A stretch of 6,018 nt of DNA from Chloroflexota bacterium (GTDB lineage Bacteria; Chloroflexota; UBA5177; JANWHV01), in the NCBI GenBank assembly GCA_028287725.1, contig JAQBPC010000458.1, positions 1 to 6,018 on the forward strand. Reading direction: 5' to 3'. Positions 1 to 5,974 of this stretch are shown here, piece after piece. The notes under the pieces were generated by a model that saw nothing but the letters and a program-made list of their open reading frames with translations, was not told the DNA's origin and did no database searches. The position numbers and the translations under genes were made by a program. How positions within the stretch are numbered: the first letter of the stretch is position 1; each line of letters starts with the position of its first letter.

Positions 1-1579
1 ACATCTCCGCAGGTATCGTCGCGGCGGCCGGCGTGGCCGCGCCCGTGGCTTCTCTTCGGGCCGTCTCGAGCGAAGCGCCGGCCATCATCAAGCCAAGCAG
101 CTCCGCATTTGCTTCGGATCGCGACAAAATACCCATCATCCGGCCACGATACATGACGCCGATAGTGTCTGAGAGGGCCAGAATCTCGTCTAAAGATGCG
201 GAAATCAACAACACCGCTACCCCGGCATCGCGCTGCGCAATAGTATGCTTGTAAATGAACTCAATGGCGCCCACATCCACGCCACGGGTTGGTTGGGCAG
301 CCACGAGCAGGCGGGCAGGCTGGCCCATTTCTCGAGCTACGACCAGTTTCTGCTGATTGCCCCCGGAGAGGAAACGCGCTTTCGTCGTCACACTCGGGGT
401 GCGCACATCAAAGCGCTTCACTGCTTCCTGTGCCGCCTCGGTAATGGCTCCCAAACGCAACAGCGGCCCGAGCGAATACGGCGGCCGCCGGAAACTCTTG
501 AGCACCAGATTCTCGCTCACCGTGAATTCACCGATCATACCGCGGCGATGACGGTCGGATGGGATGCAAGCCACGCCGCTCTCGATCAACGCTTGCGGGC
601 TTCGACCAAGCAATTCCTGGCCGAGCAGACGAACGGAACCGCGAAGGGCCTTCCGCACGCCGGTCAATGTTTCCTCCAACTCGGCCTGACCGTTCCCGTC
701 GACCCCGGCGATGCCGAAGATCTCACCAGAACGAACCGCGAATGCGAGGCCGTCTATCGCTGTTGTGCCCAGGTCGCCGCGCACCACGAGATCGCGCACC
801 GTGAGCACTTCGGAGCCGGGATTCGCCTTGCCGCGATCTACCTCGAGGACCACAGGCCGGCCAACCATCATGGTGGCGAGGGTGGAGTTGGTGGCCTCGG
901 AAGGATGTGTCTCGCCGACCACGCGGCCGCCCCGCATCACCACGATGCGGTCGCTTATCTGGCGCACCTCGTCGAGCTTGTGGCTGATGAAGATCAACGA
1001 ACGGCCGTCCGCGGCGAGTTTCCGCATGATCCCGAACAGCTCGCGCGCTTCCTGTGGCGTGAGAACGGCGGTCGGCTCATCGAGAATCAGGATCCGGGCC
1101 GATCGGTATAAGGCCTTGACGATTTCCACGCGCTGTTGCAAGCCGACCGAAAGATCGGCGACGCGGTCGTAGGGATTGAGCTCGAGACCGAACTGTGTAG
1201 AGAGATCGCGAACAAGCGCGGCGGCACGTCGCCGGTCGACGAAGATGGTACCGGGCTCCTGCCCTAAAATGATGTTTTCCGCTACGGTGAGCGGCGGCAC
1301 CAACTCAAAGTGTTGGTGGACCATGCCGATGCCTAGAGCGATTGCATCGCCAGGGCCCTGGATGGAAACAGGCTTCCCATCTACGATGATCCGGCCTTCG
1401 TCCGGATGATAGAGGCCGGACAAAATATTCATGAGCGTGCTTTTGCCGGCGCCGTTCTCTCCGAGAATTGCCAGGATTTCGCCGGCGCCGAGCTCGATCG
1501 TCACGTCGTCGTTAGCCAGCACGCCGGGGAAGCGCTTGGTTATGTGCTCCAGCCGTAATACGGGCGACGACTTGTCCAT
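1..1579 (-). CDS. BMP-type (nucleoside/simple sugar) ABC importer, double ATP-binding subunit; C-terminus cut by window edge
   Basis: This is the cytoplasmic ATPase that powers a nucleoside or simple-sugar importer of the YufO/NupA/RbsA type, with two fused nucleotide-binding domains. I translated 526 residues from the ATG at 1579; the frame stays open to the left edge. Domain 1 has Walker A GENGAGKST (40-48), Q-loop Gln89, signature LSVGLQQRVEI (143-153), Walker B ILILDEPT (163-170) and switch His200. Domain 2 (about 257-500) has a degenerate Walker A, GIAGVDGNGQ (289-298, no Lys), signature LSGGNQQK (404-411) and LLVAAQPTRG in place of a normal Walker B. This asymmetry is usual for the family, so it is not decay. 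The Ala/Pro-rich end (about 503-526) suggests only a short tail is missing. It follows the BMP receptor after 80 nt, and permease genes probably lie further left. No Shine-Dalgarno is visible before the ATG. The start was chosen because PVLRLEHITKRFPG is the typical N-terminus of the family. The substrate is inferred from the neighbour. Confidence 0.95.
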   Translation of the reverse strand, partial: MDKSSPVLRLEHITKRFPGVLANDDVTIELGAGEILAILGENGAGKSTLMNILSGLYHPDEGRIIVDGKPVSIQGPGDAIALGIGMVHQHFELVPPLTVAENIILGQEPGTIFVDRRRAAALVRDLSTQFGLELNPYDRVADLSVGLQQRVEIVKALYRSARILILDEPTAVLTPQEARELFGIMRKLAADGRSLIFISHKLDEVRQISDRIVVMRGGRVVGETHPSEATNSTLATMMVGRPVVLEVDRGKANPGSEVLTVRDLVVRGDLGTTAIDGLAFAVRSGEIFGIAGVDGNGQAELEETLTGVRKALRGSVRLLGQELLGRSPQALIESGVACIPSDRHRRGMIGEFTVSENLVLKSFRRPPYSLGPLLRLGAITEAAQEAVKRFDVRTPSVTTKARFLSGGNQQKLVVAREMGQPARLLVAAQPTRGVDVGAIEFIYKHTIAQRDAGVAVLLISASLDEILALSDTIGVMYRGRMMGILSRSEANAELLGLMMAGASLETARREATGAATPAAATIPAEM

Positions 1580-1593
1580 AATTTTATGGCGTA

Positions 1594-1620
1594 GGGCAGG
1601 CGCCTTATTGGCGCCTGCCC
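1594..1620 (-). other. Perfect 11-bp GC-rich stem-loop between receptor and ATPase genes
   Basis: The arms GGGCAGGCGCC (1610-1620) and GGCGCCTGCCC (1594-1604) are perfectly complementary and enclose the 5-nt loop AATAA, as read on the minus strand. There is no T-run on either side, so a classic Rho-independent terminator is unlikely. A hairpin between a receptor gene and the following transporter gene is a known way to stabilise the upstream message or damp downstream expression (malE-malF is the textbook case). That role is inferred here. The 3' arm ends 14 nt before the ATPase ATG, close enough to affect ribosome loading. Confidence 0.75.
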
Positions 1621-1622
1621 AT
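1605..1622 (-). CDS. Possible 5-codon leader mini-ORF (MGRRQ) overlapping the hairpin
   Basis: On the minus strand a good Shine-Dalgarno, GGAGG (1630-1634), sits 7 nt before an ATG at 1622. It opens a reading frame of five codons, MGRRQ, that ends with TAA at 1605-1607, exactly inside the loop of the 11-bp hairpin. The frame is not that of the ATPase. In contrast, the ATPase ATG at 1579 has no visible Shine-Dalgarno. A ribosome on the mini-ORF would melt the 5' arm and stop about 25 nt before the ATPase start, which could favour re-initiation or translational coupling. This is inference from spacing alone; five codons could arise by chance. Confidence 0.3.
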   Translation of the reverse strand: MGRRQ

Positions 1623-1659
1623 CCGCTATCCTCCAAACCCGACCGTAGTGTGCTGAAAA

Positions 1660-2652
1660 CTACTTGGAGGGAACGACAATCTTACCGGAGATGATCCCAG
1701 CTCTGGCCTTAGTGACCGCAGCGGTAACTGCCGCGGGCACCTTTGAGCTCAGGCCATGATACGGGGCCAAGCCCACACCATTGTTCTTGAGGTTCCAGAT
1801 CAGGGTACCGGCCTTGAACTTGCCCTTCGAATCAGCCACAATCGCAGCGGCCACAGCGACCTCAACATGCTTAACGACGCTGGTCACTGTCGAGTTCGGG
1901 TGCAGGAAGTTCTGGTCCGCGTCGACGCCGATGCCCCACACGTGGCGCTGGTCAGCGGCGGTCAGCGTACCAAGGCCCGAGGCGCCTGCCGCCGGGAAGA
2001 GTACATCGGCGCCGCCGTTGATCTCTTGCAGTCCGGCCGTCTTACCTTTGCCCTGATCGGTAAAGGATCCCGTGTAGCTGGTAAGCACTTTCACCTTGGG
2101 ATCGTAGGAAAGGGCGCCCGCCTTGTAACCCACGAGGAAGTTCTGGATCACAGGCACGTTAAGACCACCGACAAAGCCGATGGTGTGCGTCTTGCTCATG
2201 CCTGCCGCCACGATGCCAGCCAGGTAGGAAGACTCATTCGGTGTGAAAATATTGCCAAGAATATTGGCCGGGCTCGGCGAGTAGGCGTAATCGATAATCG
2301 TGAAGTGGACTTTAGGGAACTTGGCGGCAACGGTTGTCAGGGCAGTACCAAATGAGAAGCCAACCGCCACGACCATATTGGCCTGCTGCGCGGCCGTGGT
2401 GAGGTTCTTCACGTAGTCGCTCGGGTTGGTAGTTTCAATATCGCCAAACGTCCAACCGGCCGCCTTTGCTCCGGCGACCGTGCCAATGTAGCCAAGGTGG
2501 TTGAACCCGTTGTCGTTGAGGCCGCCAATATCGGTTACGAAAATGACTTTCTTACCGGCGGCATTGGCTTGAAATCGCGGCGCCACGGCGCCGGCAAGCA
2601 GCACACCGGTCAGGCTCAATGCCCCGGCGACATAGACCATGCGTTTATTCAT
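1660..2652 (-). CDS. BMP-family ABC transporter substrate-binding protein (probable nucleoside receptor)
   Basis: This is an exported receptor of the Bmp/PnrA family (PF02608-like), 330 residues, which captures a ligand outside the membrane and hands it to the importer whose ATPase is the next gene. Family members studied in other bacteria mostly bind purine nucleosides, so a nucleoside is the likeliest ligand. A signal peptide is evident: NKR at the N-terminus, a hydrophobic core (about 6-24) and probable signal peptidase I cleavage near ANA-A (29-32). Family marks are TDIGGLNDNGFN (40-51), GFSFG (98-102), the segment ESSYLAGIVAAG (140-151), IGFVGG (158-163), GYKAGA (175-180), GVDADQ (242-247) and SVVKHVE (258-264). 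The lipobox cysteine found in many relatives is absent: LLAGA stands where LxGC would be. GGGA about 10 nt before the ATG is a modest ribosome binding site. Length is normal for the family. Confidence 0.96.
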   Translation of the reverse strand: MNKRMVYVAGALSLTGVLLAGAVAPRFQANAAGKKVIFVTDIGGLNDNGFNHLGYIGTVAGAKAAGWTFGDIETTNPSDYVKNLTTAAQQANMVVAVGFSFGTALTTVAAKFPKVHFTIIDYAYSPSPANILGNIFTPNESSYLAGIVAAGMSKTHTIGFVGGLNVPVIQNFLVGYKAGALSYDPKVKVLTSYTGSFTDQGKGKTAGLQEINGGADVLFPAAGASGLGTLTAADQRHVWGIGVDADQNFLHPNSTVTSVVKHVEVAVAAAIVADSKGKFKAGTLIWNLKNNGVGLAPYHGLSSKVPAAVTAAVTKARAGIISGKIVVPSK

Positions 2653-2750
2653 ACTGGAGTTCCCTTTTAGTTATTTCGCCTACAAAACGATGTGAGGAAA
2701 ATACCTGACTACGGCTTGTTTGATCGTTGGCGGGTGCTTGGCATGGTCGA

Positions 2751-2779
2751 ATAATATTTCTACTGTAGCTCCTAACTAA
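2751..2779 (-). promoter_or_regulatory. Candidate promoter for the BMP receptor gene (weak -35)
   Basis: On the minus strand TATTAT (2751-2756) matches the sigma70 -10 consensus at five of six bases. The hexamer 17 nt upstream, TTAGTT (2774-2779), is a poor -35. It would give a 5' leader of about 90 nt. A second option is TACAAT (2818-2823) with TTTAGA (2839-2844) at a short 15-nt spacing. A receptor gene with its own promoter after a 277-nt gap is plausible, but neither site is strong. Confidence 0.25.
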
Positions 2780-2807
2780 CTACGTACCTCCCTACTCGCC
2801 TCCTAAC
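2769..2807 (-). repeat. Three related purine-rich motifs in the receptor upstream region
   Basis: Read on the minus strand, the octamer GTTAGGAG occurs exactly at 2800-2807 and again at 2769-2776, 31 bp apart (about three helical turns). A related GTAGGGAG lies between them (2788-2795). The palindrome TACGTA sits at 2781-2786. The motifs resemble Shine-Dalgarno cores, but the only ATG just behind one of them does not open a convincing gene. They could be a regulator-binding array or simple purine-rich leader sequence. Confidence 0.45.
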
Positions 2808-2834
2808 ATTCATCGCGATTGTACTGTATCGGAA

Positions 2835-2866
2835 ACATTCTAAATGTAGGGTGAACCGTATCACCC
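2835..2866 (-). terminator. Small stem-loop pair downstream of the sugar kinase; possible weak terminator
   Basis: Read on the minus strand, GGGTGA (2861-2866) pairs perfectly with TCACCC (2849-2854) around a 6-nt loop. It is followed at once by a second small hairpin, ACATT/AATGT (2835-2847) with a 3-nt loop. It lies about 65 nt after the kinase stop codon and before the receptor upstream region, where a transcript end would be expected. The stem is only 6 bp and there is no strong T-run, so termination is uncertain. Confidence 0.3.
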
Positions 2867-2929
2867 ATTGTTACCAGAGTTGTGTCGCCAAAGCTACCGG
2901 CAAACAGTCGAACAGCAGTTGCCCGGCGC

Positions 2930-3877
2930 TTAAGCCGGAGCCATGCTTCCATGCAGCTGCAGAAACGCCGCCAACTCGGCACGGGTTGGGTACGAGGGCA
3001 CGGTCCCAGCGGAACATACAGAATAGGATCCGGCAGCACAGCCATATCGCACCGCATCGTCGAGAGCAGTACCCTGTGCCAGAGCCACCGCGAGAGCCGC
3101 ACTGAACGCATCCCCGGCACCGGTGGTGTCCACGGCGTCAACCTTGACCGCCGGAATCTGACGCAGCCCCTGATCGTCGCCGATCCAGGCTCCTTGCTCC
3201 CCCACCGTAAGGATAACCGTGCCGGCCCCTGCCCGGCGCAGTGCTTCGACAAGTGCCTGCGGATCGGAGGTCGTAAGGCCGGTTAAGACCTGCGCCTCGG
3301 TAACGTTCGGCGTGAGAATATCTACCGCTGCCAGGGCGCCGTCAGGCAGCGGCTGCGCGGGCGCCGGATTCAGGACGGCACGAACACCATGTCTCTTTGC
3401 TACTGCCATGGCATGCAGGGCAGTTTCCCTGGGGATCTCAAGCTGGGCAAGCACGACATCCGCTTCCGCGATCGCCTGTTCCGCCTGGTCGATGTGATCG
3501 GGGTGCAGCAGACGATTGGCCCCCAGATCGACGGCGATGGCGTTATCGCCTTGAGGGTCGACGAGAATGAACCCGGTGCCGGTCGGCACATCCGGCATTC
3601 GATGGACAAACGAAGTATCCAAACCTTCCTTGCGGAACAGGGCAACCGCGGCATGGCCATACGAATCGTCACCTATTGCCGCGAGGAACGTGGTATGGGC
3701 GCCAAGCCGCGTGCACGCAATTGCCTGGTTGGATCCCTTCCCGCCGTCCATGGCCTGAAAATCCTGGCCAAGCACCGTTTCACCCCGTACGGGGATACGG
3801 GCGGTGCGCATCACCAGCCCAACCGCGTAGGAACCCACAACAACGACGTTTGGCCCATGCGACTGCGTGCCGGTCAT
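2930..3877 (-). CDS. Ribokinase-like PfkB-family carbohydrate kinase
   Basis: This is a cytoplasmic sugar kinase of the PfkB/ribokinase family, 315 residues, the usual length. It should transfer phosphate from ATP to a sugar hydroxyl; ribose or another nucleoside-derived pentose is the best guess. Seen motifs: N-terminal strand NVVVVGS (10-16), RGETVLG (31-37), PfkB signature 1 GGKGSNQA (45-52) continuing to AAIGDD (66-71), LNPAPA (169-174), DILTPNVTEA (186-195) and signature 2 DTTGAGDAF (250-258) with catalytic base Asp256. At the segment where E. coli ribokinase has GSINADL, with Asn and Asp contacting ribose, this protein has GSYAVGL (15-21), so the sugar may differ. An ATG at 4042 is in frame, but the preceding 55 residues lie over a strong promoter and look nothing like the family, so I start at 3877. 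The ribosome binding site is poor: AGG 4 nt or AAAGGG about 14 nt upstream. It lies between glpD and the importer receptor. Confidence 0.93.
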   Translation of the reverse strand: MTGTQSHGPNVVVVGSYAVGLVMRTARIPVRGETVLGQDFQAMDGGKGSNQAIACTRLGAHTTFLAAIGDDSYGHAAVALFRKEGLDTSFVHRMPDVPTGTGFILVDPQGDNAIAVDLGANRLLHPDHIDQAEQAIAEADVVLAQLEIPRETALHAMAVAKRHGVRAVLNPAPAQPLPDGALAAVDILTPNVTEAQVLTGLTTSDPQALVEALRRAGAGTVILTVGEQGAWIGDDQGLRQIPAVKVDAVDTTGAGDAFSAALAVALAQGTALDDAVRYGCAAGSYSVCSAGTVPSYPTRAELAAFLQLHGSMAPA

Positions 3878-3945
3878 AAAACCTGGTACTGCCCTTTCGC
3901 TTATCCTTCGGCTGCACGATGATGTGCTCGAATGCCCTGAGAGAG

Positions 3946-3962
3946 CGGTTGTGGAACGGTTG
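3946..3962 (+). repeat. CGGTTG direct repeat with 11-bp period in the kinase leader
   Basis: CGGTTG occurs at 3946-3951 and again at 3957-3962, so the copies are spaced one helical turn apart. An inverted copy, CAACCG, lies at 3989-3994. All three fall between the predicted transcription start near 4012 and the kinase start codon. Direct repeats with an 11-bp period are a layout used by some response regulators, so this might be a regulator site. The motif is short and chance is possible. Confidence 0.35.
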
Positions 3963-4018
3963 CCAGGAATAGTGCCGCAGAGCGCCGTCAACCGGCCGCA
4001 TGGTCGCGCGATAGCCGG

Positions 4019-4047
4019 ATGATATGCAGGATCCTGGGCCATGTCAA
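4019..4047 (-). promoter_or_regulatory. Strong sigma70-type promoter for the sugar kinase
   Basis: On the minus strand the -35 hexamer is a perfect TTGACA (4042-4047). The spacer is exactly 17 bp and the -10 is TATCAT (4019-4024), five of six consensus bases. Transcription should start near 4012, giving a leader of about 135 nt before the kinase ATG at 3877. The spacer contains a perfect 10-bp palindrome, CAGGATCCTG (4027-4036), where a bound repressor would block polymerase. This makes the kinase independent of glpD and rules out the longer in-frame start at 4042, which would overlap the -35. Confidence 0.75.
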
Positions 4048-4155
4048 GCTAAGGCAAATGACACGCATGGACGGCTTCTCCCACGTGTGCTGCGGGCCGC
4101 CCGTTGGGATTATCGCGACGCCCTGGTATCTCAAGCGATACAGCGATAGAAACCG
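4048..4155. other. Gap between glpD and the kinase promoter; no gene seen
   Basis: No convincing coding sequence lies here. It holds a tandem AGCGATA repeat (4134-4140 and 4142-4148, 8-bp period), a weak 5-bp stem GTATC/GATAC (4126-4141), and the palindrome CACGTG (4082-4087). None of these is a clear Rho-independent terminator for glpD. Transcription may end by another route or read through into the kinase. Confidence 0.5.
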
Positions 4156-5817
4156 CTAACCAGCCGTCAGCGCAACGGGAGGCGACGGTTCGGTAAGCGG
4201 GGGCGCGGAGCCAAGCGCGATCTGTTCATCCAGCGCATTCAGCTCTGCCTGCACCTGCTCGTGGTCCCACGCGAACCGCTGTGCCAGGAGCGCGGCCACG
4301 GCTTCGGCGCCCTCGCGGCCACGGCCCGCCGACATGCCGCTCGTCAGCCTGCGCAGCACGACATCGGAGACGGTGCGCGCGCCTTCGTTCTCGACGGCGT
4401 GGACCACCTGCGCCATGATGTCCGGAGAGTGTGGACTAACTGGAGCGAACAAAGCGCGATCCTCGACGGCGAAGTCAAGAACCTGGCTGTATCGAGCGCC
4501 GTATGTCCGAATGAGATGCGCGATCAGCTCCGGCGGCACGTTGAGACGTGCTGCTTGCGCCTCGGTATGCACCGCGACGTACCGCTCCAGGTCACTCAGC
4601 ATCCCCCCTGGGAGCGGGAGATCGGCGGTGCGACTCTTCCCCGGGTGCTTCAAGATGCGGCATACGGTGTCGACGACATCCTCCGCAACCCAGCGATACG
4701 CGGTGAGCTTGCCGCCAATGATGCTCAGCAGGCCGGGTATGCCATCCTTCTCGAGGTGGTCGTAGAGCAAATGCTTGCGAGACACATCAGATTCGGGGAT
4801 ACCCTCGATATGCATCAAGGAGCGCACTCCGGCCCAGGTGAAATAAATGGGGTCCCATGGCTCGTTCGGGTATGCGCGGCGCACCTCGGATAGCAGATAG
4901 CGGATGTCCTCGGGCTCGGCGGCGATGCGGTCGAGGCTCCCGGTGTAATCGGTATCGGTAGTACCCACAAGGGAATAGCCGTTCCAGGGCACGACGACGA
5001 ATAGACGGACATCGCTTTTCGCATATAGCACCACGGCCGTGTCGCCGACCTTGGGCATCACCAGGTGCACGCCCTTGGTTCGACGTGAGAGGGTGCCCAT
5101 CCGGCCGGTCATGGCGCCGATGTCGTCGAGCCACGGGCCTGCGGCGTTGAGCACCAGGCGAGCACGCAGCTCACGTCGCTCACCGGTGATGGTGTCCTCG
5201 GCGATCACACCGCATACGGCATCGCCCTGACGAAGCAAACCGGTTGCCCGCGAGTGGTTGTAGAGCGTCGCACCAGCCTCGCGCGCGGCGATCGCGTTCT
5301 CGACATTGAGACGTTCGGTAAAGGTGATCTGGCCGTCAAAGTAGCGAAACGAGCCCTGCAACCCTTCAGGGCGGAGGCCCGGCTCGAGCGCCAGGGTCTC
5401 CTGGGGATTCAGATGCCGGTGGTTGGGAAGCGACTTATCATATGAGAGTGCGTCGTAGAGCACCATGCCCGCGCGTAACTTCAGGCGGTTGAACAGGCTC
5501 TGGTTATACAAAGGCACCAGGAATGGAAGCGGCTTCACCAGGTGCGGCGCGTTGCGAAAGAGCCGCTCGCGCTCGCGAAGGTCCTCTCTAACCAACCCGA
5601 AGTCATACATTTCGAGGTAGCGGAGACCACCATGAGCCAGACGGGTAGCGCGATTACTTGTACCCCAGCCATAATCTTCCTTCTCGACCAGGGCCACGCG
5701 AAGGCCTCGCAGCGCGGCATCGCGCGCGGCGCCCAACCCAATAATGCCGCCGCCCACAATCACCAGGTCGTAGCGTAAATCACTCGCCCCGTTCCCTGGC
5801 ACAAGTATCCTCATCAT
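4156..5817 (-). CDS. glpD: FAD-dependent glycerol-3-phosphate dehydrogenase (aerobic, membrane-associated)
   Basis: The enzyme oxidises sn-glycerol 3-phosphate to dihydroxyacetone phosphate and passes electrons through FAD to the quinone pool at the inner face of the membrane. At 553 residues it has the normal family length. An N-terminal dinucleotide-binding fold holds DLVIVGGGIIGLGAARDAA (17-35) ending in acidic Glu45. The GlpD signature follows: GTSNRATRLAHGGLRYLE (52-69). Later marks are LNAAGPW (223-229), TKGVHLVMP (248-256), GTTDTDY (285-291), WAGVRSLM (328-335) with a probable phosphate-binding Arg332, and GGKLTAYR (368-375). The helical C-terminal DAO_C-type domain covers about 395-525, with a Pro-rich tail. 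Two ATGs are adjacent (5817 and 5814). GGGAG lies 3 nt before the first and 6 nt before the second, so 5814 may be the true start. No glycerol kinase or facilitator is next to it. It is transcribed away from the DoxX-like gene. Confidence 0.95.
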   Translation of the reverse strand: MMRILVPGNGASDLRYDLVIVGGGIIGLGAARDAALRGLRVALVEKEDYGWGTSNRATRLAHGGLRYLEMYDFGLVREDLRERERLFRNAPHLVKPLPFLVPLYNQSLFNRLKLRAGMVLYDALSYDKSLPNHRHLNPQETLALEPGLRPEGLQGSFRYFDGQITFTERLNVENAIAAREAGATLYNHSRATGLLRQGDAVCGVIAEDTITGERRELRARLVLNAAGPWLDDIGAMTGRMGTLSRRTKGVHLVMPKVGDTAVVLYAKSDVRLFVVVPWNGYSLVGTTDTDYTGSLDRIAAEPEDIRYLLSEVRRAYPNEPWDPIYFTWAGVRSLMHIEGIPESDVSRKHLLYDHLEKDGIPGLLSIIGGKLTAYRWVAEDVVDTVCRILKHPGKSRTADLPLPGGMLSDLERYVAVHTEAQAARLNVPPELIAHLIRTYGARYSQVLDFAVEDRALFAPVSPHSPDIMAQVVHAVENEGARTVSDVVLRRLTSGMSAGRGREGAEAVAALLAQRFAWDHEQVQAELNALDEQIALGSAPPLTEPSPPVALTAG

Positions 5818-5851
5818 CCGCTCCCGGGCCGTGAAATTCGAATCTCTATGT

Positions 5852-5860
5852 ACAATAGCA
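5852..5860 (-). promoter_or_regulatory. Candidate extended -10 promoter for glpD
   Basis: On the minus strand TGCTATTGT fits an extended -10 element (TGn plus TATTGT, four of six bases). It lies about 35 nt upstream of the glpD ATG. No good -35 stands at 17 nt, which extended -10 promoters can tolerate. The site overlaps the imperfect palindrome CTATGTACAATAG (5846-5858), a possible operator. Confidence 0.3.
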
Positions 5861-5914
5861 GGCTTTCAAGGCGAACGCTGTCGTCACCGCAGATATTGTG
5901 CAAAAAGTCCACGG

Positions 5915-5920
5915 TATACA
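5915..5920 (+). promoter_or_regulatory. Candidate -10 element for the divergent DoxX-like gene
   Basis: TATACA lies on the plus strand about 55 nt before the ATG of the divergent gene. No convincing -35 is found 16-18 nt upstream. The inverted pair CACTC (5919-5923) and GAGTG (5936-5940) lies just downstream of it. The 157-nt divergent region must hold promoters in both directions, which is the main support. Confidence 0.25.
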
Positions 5921-5974
5921 CTCACAGTACGAGTAGAGTGAATGAAGCCAGTAGGACACGTTATGGAGGCGGGC

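Noticed and set aside
250..720. Apparent loss of Walker A lysine and Walker B acids in the second ATPase domain
   Set aside because: A degenerate second site (GVDGNGQ, AAQPTRG) is the normal state of this transporter ATPase family, not damage.
245..1111. Long plus-strand open frame of 288 residues
   Set aside because: It lies opposite the importer ATPase, whose motifs are unmistakable on the minus strand. Its translation has no recognisable domain and the His/Arg-rich composition of an antisense shadow in GC-rich DNA.
1594..1620. Rho-independent terminator after the receptor gene
   Set aside because: The stem is strong, but what follows on the minus strand is TACGCCATAAAATT, with no T-run, and the ATPase begins 14 nt later. 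An intercistronic hairpin fits better.
2653..2929. Purine riboswitch ahead of a probable nucleoside receptor
   Set aside because: I looked for the conserved purine-aptamer core and paired loops on the minus strand and did not find them. An Rfam covariance search would settle this.
2803..3252. Minus-strand frame of 149 residues overlapping the kinase end
   Set aside because: It is out of frame with the kinase, which is intact to its own stop, and has shadow-type composition rich in Arg, Pro and Trp. There is no sign of a frameshift.
3878..4042. N-terminal extension of the sugar kinase to give 370 residues
   Set aside because: The 55 extra residues are unlike any PfkB N-terminus and the extended start overlaps the -35 box of a strong promoter, so it could not be transcribed from it.
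4111..4148. Terminator for glpD
   Set aside because: Only weak 5-6 bp stems (TATCGC/GCGATA, GTATC/GATAC) and no T-run are present.
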